From JANOSH01 sp031415695 (lineage in GTDB: Bacteria > Actinomycetota > Acidimicrobiia > Acidimicrobiales > Ilumatobacteraceae): DNA of 64,000 nucleotides. The notes under the pieces are model-generated. The model did no database searches. It saw only the letters and a list, made by a program, of their open reading frames with translations, and was not told where the DNA came from. Each line of letters opens with the position of its first letter. Positions within the stretch are counted from its first letter, which is position 1. Shown piece after piece: positions 58,794 to 64,000 of this stretch. The stretch spans positions 1 through 64,000 of the forward strand of contig JANOSH010000046.1 in NCBI GenBank assembly GCA_031415695.1. The letters run 5' to 3'. The position numbers were made by a program, and so were the translations under genes.

Positions 58794-59717
58794 ATGATTC
58801 GTGTCACACAGTTTTCTGACACCCACTTTTCAATCAGCGGTGTTCGCAGCCACGGCGGGTTCGGGTACGACACCGACGACGTGTGGGAGACCGTGTTCGC
58901 CCACGCGTTCGGCGGCGGGCCGGCCCTCCCCGACCTTGTGGTCATTACCGGCGACATTGCCGACCATGGCCTAGCAGACGAATACGCGAAAGCGGCCCAG
59001 CATTTCGCTCGGCTACCCGTGGCCGCCAATGTGTGTCCGGGTAATCACGACTTTCATACCCCGTTCGAGTCTGGCCTACCGCGTCCCCGCCTCACGATGT
59101 CTCGCACGCTGCGAGTCGGGAACTGGCTATTTCTGTTTGCCGACTCGAACTTCGCCGGCCGTGAAATGGGCGACGATGGCCGCCTGCACGACAAACACGA
59201 CCGCATCGAAAGCAACGGCCAGTTCGGGCCAAGCGAATTGGCGTGGCTGTCTGAAACTATGGGGGCAACCGACGCCGACTACGCGTTCATCTGGGTGCAT
59301 CACCCTCCCAAGGCTGCAGGTACCTACAACGTTCCCGCGTACGACGCCGAGGTAGTGGAACTGTGTGGCCAGCATCCCAAACTCCGCGGCTTCGGTGCAG
59401 GCCACACCCATACCAACACTGTGGTTGAACTGGCCGAGCGTCCGGTGTTCACCTGCCCTGCATTCACGATCAACCTCGACCTCACCGCCCTCACGCTCCT
59501 TCCCCCTGGATATCGCACATATCAGTTCGGCGACGATGGCACCGTCACCAGCGAATGCCATCTACTCGATGACGACCGATGGCCGCGCCGTCGCTTACCA
59601 AAGCCCGCCGTTCGTATGCTCACAGGCGAAATCAGTTGGGACGAGATGCTCGAACAAATGAAGGCCCTTCCCACCGGTTTGCCTTCGGCGTCGCTTGCTC
59701 GCTCCCGCTCGCTTTAA
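58794..59717 (+). CDS. Calcineurin-like metallophosphoesterase (CpdA-like)
   Basis: A 307-residue metallophosphoesterase with all five motifs: DTH in QFSDTHF, GDIADHG, GNHDFH, the His pair in WVHHPPK, and GAGHTHT. Resembles 3',5'-cyclic nucleotide phosphodiesterases and related Mn/Fe enzymes. Divergent from the glycosyltransferase, with a 62-nt gap. Confidence 0.9.
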   Translation: MIRVTQFSDTHFSISGVRSHGGFGYDTDDVWETVFAHAFGGGPALPDLVVITGDIADHGLADEYAKAAQHFARLPVAANVCPGNHDFHTPFESGLPRPRLTMSRTLRVGNWLFLFADSNFAGREMGDDGRLHDKHDRIESNGQFGPSELAWLSETMGATDADYAFIWVHHPPKAAGTYNVPAYDAEVVELCGQHPKLRGFGAGHTHTNTVVELAERPVFTCPAFTINLDLTALTLLPPGYRTYQFGDDGTVTSECHLLDDDRWPRRRLPKPAVRMLTGEISWDEMLEQMKALPTGLPSASLARSRSL

Positions 59718-59737
59718 CGCTCCGCCACCACCTGACC

Positions 59738-60886
59738 ATGAGTACCCTCGCTCCGATTGACCTTCGACGTTCCGGCCTTGCCGTGGCCACGCTGTTCTTC
59801 GTGAACGGCATGACATTCTCGAACTGGATACCACGCATTCCCGAGGTGCGCGACCGGTTGGGACTCGACAATGCCGGTCTGGGTGCCACCTTGCTCGGCG
59901 GCGGTTTAGGCGGTCTTGTTGGCTCGTTATGTGTGGCCAAGATCATCGGGCGTTTCGGCACGCGCCGAGCGTTGATCGCCGCTGCCAGCCTGTTGGCCTT
60001 GGCGCTGCCGCTCATCGCTGTCGCTCCGTCGGCCGCAGTGTTGCTCGTTGTCCTGAGCCTGCTCGGCTTCCTCGATGTGATCAACGACATGGCCATGAAC
60101 AGCCAGGGCGTCATGGTCGAACAACGGGTGGGTCGTTCGATCATCAACCGACTGCACGGCACATGGAGTTTGGGCTTCACCGTTGGCACGTTGCTCGGGC
60201 TATTGGCTTCGGCGACACGGCTTGGTGTCGGCGCGCATCTCACCATCTTGGCAGTGGTATTGCTCGTCACCGTGGCCGCCGCCAGCCGCCATTTGCTCGC
60301 CACCGACGATGTTGCGGCCGATCTTCCAGGGGGTCGTACCCCATTATCGGCCGGCATCGTAGCAATGGCTGTCCTGGCAGTTGGCGTCTCGTTCATCGAG
60401 ATCGTTCCGAATGACTGGGCCTCGGTCCTGCTGCGCGATGTGTTCGACGCTGGCCGTTGGAGTGGTTCGGCCAACGTGGCGTTCGCCGGCGCAATGCTTG
60501 TCGGTCGAATGGGAGGCGATCATGTGCTCGACCGCATCGGTCGGACGCGCATGCTCAACCTTGCGGTCGCTACTGCGGCGGTCGGCGCCGCCATCGTGGT
60601 GGTATCGCCGTTTACCGTGCTGGCTGTGGCCGGGTTCGCGTGCTGGGGGCTCGGCGTGTCGGTATTGTTTCCACAGCTGTACGCCATGGCCGCCACTCAG
60701 CCGGGGTTGTCGGCCGGGGCCGGCCTTGGCGCAATGGGCGTGGGTCAGCGATTGGGGTTCATGCTGGCGCCGTTGTGTGTCGGGGCAATAACCGGCGTCT
60801 CGACATTGCGCATTGCTATAGGTGTCCTGACCGCCGTCGCCGTCGCCATAATCGTGACCACGCAACGCCCGCCCCGCACGCACTAG
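59738..60886 (+). CDS. MFS transporter (YbjJ-like)
   Basis: About 382 residues, 12 hydrophobic segments, from the ATG at 59738: RRSGLAVATLFFVNGMTFSN, then WIPRIPEVRDRLGLDNAGLG and MAMNSQGVMVEQRVGRSI are typical of the YbjJ/FucP-like MFS branch. Follows the phosphoesterase by 20 nt and may be co-transcribed. Substrate unknown. Confidence 0.87.
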   Translation: MSTLAPIDLRRSGLAVATLFFVNGMTFSNWIPRIPEVRDRLGLDNAGLGATLLGGGLGGLVGSLCVAKIIGRFGTRRALIAAASLLALALPLIAVAPSAAVLLVVLSLLGFLDVINDMAMNSQGVMVEQRVGRSIINRLHGTWSLGFTVGTLLGLLASATRLGVGAHLTILAVVLLVTVAAASRHLLATDDVAADLPGGRTPLSAGIVAMAVLAVGVSFIEIVPNDWASVLLRDVFDAGRWSGSANVAFAGAMLVGRMGGDHVLDRIGRTRMLNLAVATAAVGAAIVVVSPFTVLAVAGFACWGLGVSVLFPQLYAMAATQPGLSAGAGLGAMGVGQRLGFMLAPLCVGAITGVSTLRIAIGVLTAVAVAIIVTTQRPPRTH

Positions 60887-61001
60887 ACCCGAACGCCCTG
60901 GCTGGCGGCCAACGGCAGGGCGTCCCACTGAACACGGGCAGGGCCGACCGAGCAACCGACCGACCGAGACCGACGTCCCACCGAGTCCCCGACGTCCCAC
61001 C

Positions 61002-61064
61002 GAACACATTCTCGCCCGAGTACCGGGTCGGTTTTCGTTACGGGAGCCGGGCGAGAACGTGTTC
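61002..61064 (+). repeat. 63-nt palindromic repeat, family 1 copy B
   Basis: GAACACATTCTCGCCCG and CGGGCGAGAACGTGTTC form 17-nt arms with one or two mismatches around a loop containing GTCGGTTTTCGTTACG. Same size and loop core as copies A and C. Confidence 0.85.
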
Positions 61065-61155
61065 CTCAAGGGTGGCAGGCGGCGGGCGTCCCACTGAACA
61101 CGGGCGGGGCGACCGAGCAACCGACCGACCGAGACCGAGCAACCGACGTCCCACC

Positions 61156-61219
61156 GAACATGTTCTCGCCCGGCCACGGAGTCGGTTTTCGTTACGAGAG
61201 TCGGGCGAAGAACGTGTTC
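61156..61219 (+). repeat. 64-nt palindromic repeat, family 1 copy C
   Basis: GAACATGTTCTCGCCCG and CGGGCGAAGAACGTGTTC around a loop with GTCGGTTTTCGTTACG. It has one extra A in the right arm compared with copy B, and lies about 154 nt after it in a duplicated unit. Confidence 0.85.
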
Positions 61220-61227
61220 AGTGGGTC

Positions 61228-61259
61228 GGGCGCGCGGGCGCGCGGGCGCGCGGGCGCCC
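61228..61259 (+). repeat. Octamer repeat GGGCGCGC x ~4
   Basis: Three perfect GGGCGCGC units plus a variant GGGCGCCC, immediately after copy C and 25 nt from the malate synthase stop. A slippage-prone tract. Confidence 0.8.
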
Positions 61260-61283
61260 AGGCGGCGGCCGGCGGCGTGGCGA

Positions 61284-63449
61284 CTACGGCGAAGGTATGA
61301 GCCCGGCTTTCTTTACGGCTCGGGCTGTATGAAGGATCGGTTCGGTGTAGCCGCTTGGTTGCGCGATGCCTTCGAACGCCAGGGCACATGCTGCCCGGTA
61401 CGCGACACCGTCGAACATTGGAGCCATCGGCTCGTACAGAGGATCGCCAGCGTTCTGGCTATCGACTACCGCAGCCATTTTGCGAAAAGCGGCCTCGACC
61501 TCGTCGGAAGTGACGACACCGTGATGTAGCCAGTTCGCAATGTGCTGTGACGAGATTCGACATGTGGCTCGGTCCTCCATCAGGCCAACGCCATTGATGT
61601 CGGGCACCTTTGAACACCCCACACCCTGGTCGACCCAGCGAACCACGTAACCCAAAATGCCCTGCGCGTTGTTTTCGACTTCGGCACGAATCTCGTCGGC
61701 CGTACAGTCGACCGGCGCAATGGGAAGTTGCAACAGATCGTTACGGCTGAACCGTTCTCCGCCCGCTAACCGAGCCTGTACAGCCGCTACATCAACAGCG
61801 TGGTAATGCATCGCGTGCAACGTGGCGGCGGTAGGCGACGGCACCCACGCACAGTTTGCGCCCGCCTGCGGATGTTCAATTTTCAAGCGGACCATGTCGG
61901 CCATAAGGTCGGGCGCCGCCCACATTCCCTTACCAATCTGCGCCTTGCCCCGCAAACCGCACGCCAGCGCAGTGTCGACGTTGCGGGCCTCGTACGCGGT
62001 GATCCACAGCTGAGATTTCATGGCGGCCTTACGCACCATGGGCCCGGCCTCCATTGAGGTGTGGATCTCATCGCCGGTGCGGTCAAGGAACCCGGTGTTT
62101 ACAAACACGACTCGGTGGCGGGCCTGTCGGATGCACTCGGCGAGGTTCAATGACGTGCGGCGCTCTTCATCCATGATGCCGAGCTTCACCGTGTTGAGCG
62201 GCAGGCCAAGCGATTGCTCTACGCGGGAGAAAACCTCGTTCGTGAATGCCACCTCGTCTGGGCCGTGCATCTTGGGTTTCACGATATAGATGCTGGCGTG
62301 ACGGCTGTTTCCGGCGTTGGCCGACCGTGCGTCGTGCAATGCTGCAAGCACGGTGATCATTGCGTCGAGCAGACCTTCGGGCGCTTCGTATCCGTCGCGG
62401 TCGACAACGGCAGGGTTCGTCATAAGCAGCCCGACGTTCCTCACCAACATCAGACCGCGTGATCGCACGCTGAAGGCCTCGCCGGCGACCGAGGTGAAGT
62501 GCTGGTCGGCAGCCATGGTTCGGGTGAAGGTACGCCCGTCTTTGGTGACCTCCTCGGTCAGCGTGCCCTTCATGAGGCCGAGCCAGTTGCGATACACCTG
62601 CACCTTGTCATCGGCGTCGACGGCAGCGACCGAGTCTTCGCAGTCCATGATTACGGTGACTGCGGCTTCGAGCAACACATCGGCGACTCCGGCCTGGTCC
62701 AATGCGCCGATCGAGTTACTCCGATCGATGACAATCTGAATGCCGAGCCCATGATGACGAAACAGCAGCCTGGACGGTGCCGTTGACGGCCCCTGGAAAC
62801 CAACAAACAGTGCAGGGTCGACAAGGCGATGCTGGGCACCGTTGACAGTGATAGCAACGAGCCCGATCATGTCGACCGAGTAACTGGCAGTGTCTCGGTG
62901 GCCGATGCCATCAAGGGGCACGTAGTCGTCGAGGAACTGGCGGGCCGTCGCAATCACGTGCGTGCCACGATCGTCGCTATAGGGGCCGGCAGGAGGCGGT
63001 GAGCCAAGGGCGTCGGTACCGTAGAACGCGTCGTACAAAGAACCCCAGCGGGCATTGGCCGCGTTGATGGCGTACCGGGCGTTCGATACCGGTACCACCA
63101 GTTGTGGACCGGCAATCGTGGCAATCTCGACGTCGACATCGTCGGTATCGATCTCGAAGGGTGCGCCCTCGGGAGCAAGGTAGCCAATGTCGGTGAGGAA
63201 CGCTGCGTACTCCGCCGTTTGTACGGACCGGCCGGCGTCGTTTCGGACTCGGTGCCAGACATCGATCTGGTTCTGCAGCCGGGCGCGTGTCGCCAACAGT
63301 TCCCGGTTTCGTGGGCCCATCTCGTGCACCAACGCCGACAGACCCGACCAGAACGCCTCGGCAGTTATGTCGGTGCCAGGCAGTGCCTCATTGACGACAA
63401 AATCATAGAGGACCTGATCAACATGCAAGCCTTCAATGTTCACCGCCAC
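61284..63449 (-). CDS. glcB: Malate synthase G
   Basis: A 721-residue malate synthase G, condensing glyoxylate and acetyl-CoA to malate in the glyoxylate cycle or glycolate use. Length is normal for MSG. Landmarks are MDCEDSVAAVDADDKV, SIYIVKPKMHGPDEVAF, LGIMDEERRTSLNLAE (active-site Arg) and VGCSKVPDINGVGLMEDRA (catalytic Asp region). No isocitrate lyase nearby. Cytosolic. Its promoter lies downstream of a family 2 palindrome that would terminate the neighbouring CaiB-type gene. Confidence 0.96.
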   Translation of the reverse strand: MAVNIEGLHVDQVLYDFVVNEALPGTDITAEAFWSGLSALVHEMGPRNRELLATRARLQNQIDVWHRVRNDAGRSVQTAEYAAFLTDIGYLAPEGAPFEIDTDDVDVEIATIAGPQLVVPVSNARYAINAANARWGSLYDAFYGTDALGSPPPAGPYSDDRGTHVIATARQFLDDYVPLDGIGHRDTASYSVDMIGLVAITVNGAQHRLVDPALFVGFQGPSTAPSRLLFRHHGLGIQIVIDRSNSIGALDQAGVADVLLEAAVTVIMDCEDSVAAVDADDKVQVYRNWLGLMKGTLTEEVTKDGRTFTRTMAADQHFTSVAGEAFSVRSRGLMLVRNVGLLMTNPAVVDRDGYEAPEGLLDAMITVLAALHDARSANAGNSRHASIYIVKPKMHGPDEVAFTNEVFSRVEQSLGLPLNTVKLGIMDEERRTSLNLAECIRQARHRVVFVNTGFLDRTGDEIHTSMEAGPMVRKAAMKSQLWITAYEARNVDTALACGLRGKAQIGKGMWAAPDLMADMVRLKIEHPQAGANCAWVPSPTAATLHAMHYHAVDVAAVQARLAGGERFSRNDLLQLPIAPVDCTADEIRAEVENNAQGILGYVVRWVDQGVGCSKVPDINGVGLMEDRATCRISSQHIANWLHHGVVTSDEVEAAFRKMAAVVDSQNAGDPLYEPMAPMFDGVAYRAACALAFEGIAQPSGYTEPILHTARAVKKAGLIPSP

Positions 63450-63492
63450 TGGCTATCACAGAGATCTCGGACAGCGCGTGGTCGTCGAAAAC

Positions 63493-63573
63493 GGTCCTGT
63501 CCCACCGCAAAGGCTAATTCTGCTCCGATCCTGGTATCAGATGCGCCTTCGAGGTGGGAGAGGGCCGGTTTTT
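63493..63573 (-). terminator. ~75-nt palindromic repeat, family 2 copy 3 (terminator-like)
   Basis: GGTCCTGTCCCACCGCAAA and TTCGAGGTGGGAGAGGGCC form a long hairpin with T-tracts on both sides (TTTTT at the right, TTTTC on the minus strand at the left). It follows the CaiB-type gene, ending its transcript, and precedes malate synthase. Confidence 0.7.
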
Positions 63574-63599
63574 GGGCAATCCCCACCAATCACCGGCGG

Positions 63600-64000
63600 T
63601 CAGCCAGTGATCTCGACGATGTCGTCGACGATGAGCTGACCGATGGTGTCGGCGTCGAAACCAAGGATGTTCTCGAGCACTTCCCAACTGTGCTGGCCAA
63701 GGCATGGCCCAGGCGTGCGCACGGACCCCGGGGTGAGCGACATGGTTGCTGCGACACCAGAGTACGGCGTTTCGCCGTAGACGGGATGGACAAGCGGCGT
63801 CCAGTATCCGCGGTAGGCAATCTGCGCGTCGGTGTGCAACTCGGGCACACCGTGTACCGGTGCGCAAGCCACGTGAGGCTGCAGCAGCGCAACGATGTCG
63901 GATGCACGCCGACCTCGTGTCCAGTCGGCAATGAGCGACTCGATATGGTCCTCGTCGGCCCGACGACCAGCCGCCGTTTCCCACCGAGGCTCGTCGGGAA
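63600..64000 (-). CDS. CaiB/BaiF-type CoA transferase, 3' part
   Basis: About 133 codons of the C-terminal part of a type III CoA transferase. The frame is open to the window edge: DEPRWETAAGRRADEDHIES, LIADWTRGRRASDIVALLQP, then HTDAQIAYRGYWTPLVHPVY and GQHSWEVLENILGF. These match the C-terminal domain of the CaiB/Frc family, which moves CoA between organic acids. The N-terminal part, with the catalytic Asp, lies outside the window. Confidence 0.8.
   Translation of the reverse strand, partial: PDEPRWETAAGRRADEDHIESLIADWTRGRRASDIVALLQPHVACAPVHGVPELHTDAQIAYRGYWTPLVHPVYGETPYSGVAATMSLTPGSVRTPGPCLGQHSWEVLENILGFDADTIGQLIVDDIVEITG

Larger units (their letters stand above)
60887..61283. other. Repeat-rich convergent intergenic region
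   Basis: No gene. It contains two tandem copies of a ~150-nt unit (roughly 60916-61064 and 61084-61219). Each unit has GCGTCCCACTGAACACGGGC, then GACCGAGCAACCGACCGACC, then a 63-nt family 1 palindrome. After them come an octamer repeat and the 3' end of malate synthase. Confidence 0.75.

Noticed and set aside
60916..61260. CRISPR-like array of regularly spaced repeats
   Set aside because: Only two long repeat units with internal palindromes, no short unique spacers and no cas genes nearby; better explained as duplicated palindromic elements plus an octamer tract.

Overview
The window reads as one chromosomal segment of a high-GC, free-living actinobacterium. The best guess is class Acidimicrobiia (Ilumatobacter/Microthrix-like). 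Pointers are the frequent GTG/TTG starts, many 1-4 nt start/stop overlaps, and the gene content: molybdenum hydroxylases, Rieske oxygenases, CaiB-type CoA transferase, LLM flavin oxidoreductase, Gfo/Idh/MocA and ThuA families, malate synthase G, and Actinobacteria-style secreted proteins. This placement is inference from gene content; no rRNA, tRNA or other phylogenetic marker is present. No CRISPR array, intact insertion sequence or prophage was seen.

Layout. 0.1-3.8 kb: a three-gene molybdenum hydroxylase operon (FeS, FAD and Mo subunits). 3.9-9.0 kb: secreted metzincin-like lipoprotein, a decayed RHH/MazF-like toxin-antitoxin relic, CitE-like lyase, carotenoid oxygenase and a hipBA pair. 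9.0-11.6 kb: an AhpD/CMD-family gene interrupted in frame by one UGA exactly at the second catalytic cysteine, with a SECIS-like hairpin after it, then a Rieske oxygenase divergent from a TetR regulator. 11.6-18.4 kb: CapA-like protein and a sugar/3-keto-glycoside-type cluster (two ThuA-like, three Gfo/Idh/MocA, one TIM-barrel isomerase). 18.5-30.5 kb: a solitary Mo-hydroxylase large subunit, a P450, a beta-propeller protein, an O-antigen-ligase/TPR membrane protein, and an SDR-SDR-P450-amidohydrolase operon. 30.5-39.6 kb: an AlbA_2/ATPase regulator flanked by 29-bp direct repeats, secreted proteins, an amidohydrolase, an LLM oxidoreductase, a DUF234-type ATPase, fragments of a patatin and an HTH gene, and a SLOG-like protein. 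39.8-47.8 kb: Rieske oxygenase, secreted proteins, a second solitary Mo-hydroxylase large subunit, a methyltransferase followed by two inverted DnaA boxes, and a thoroughly broken drrAB-type ABC exporter. 47.9-56.9 kb: phosphotransferase, MFS exporter, secreted proteins including a ricin-type lectin, two RHH/MazF-like modules bracketing an M24 peptidase, and a secreted metallopeptidase. 56.9-64 kb: MenC-like enolase-family enzyme, GT2, metallophosphoesterase, MFS, malate synthase G and the 3' part of a CaiB-family gene.

The most interesting signals are: (1) the candidate selenocysteine codon in the CMD/AhpD gene; (2) three genes for secreted proteins whose TTGACA/TTGACT box runs directly into a dinucleotide repeat, (CT)n, (CA)n or (TG)n, suggesting slippage-tunable promoters; (3) two families of dispersed palindromic elements, about 63 nt and about 75 nt, each with three copies; and (4) several decayed modules (toxin-antitoxin, ABC exporter, patatin) that show active gene erosion. 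All calls come from reading the sequence without database searches.
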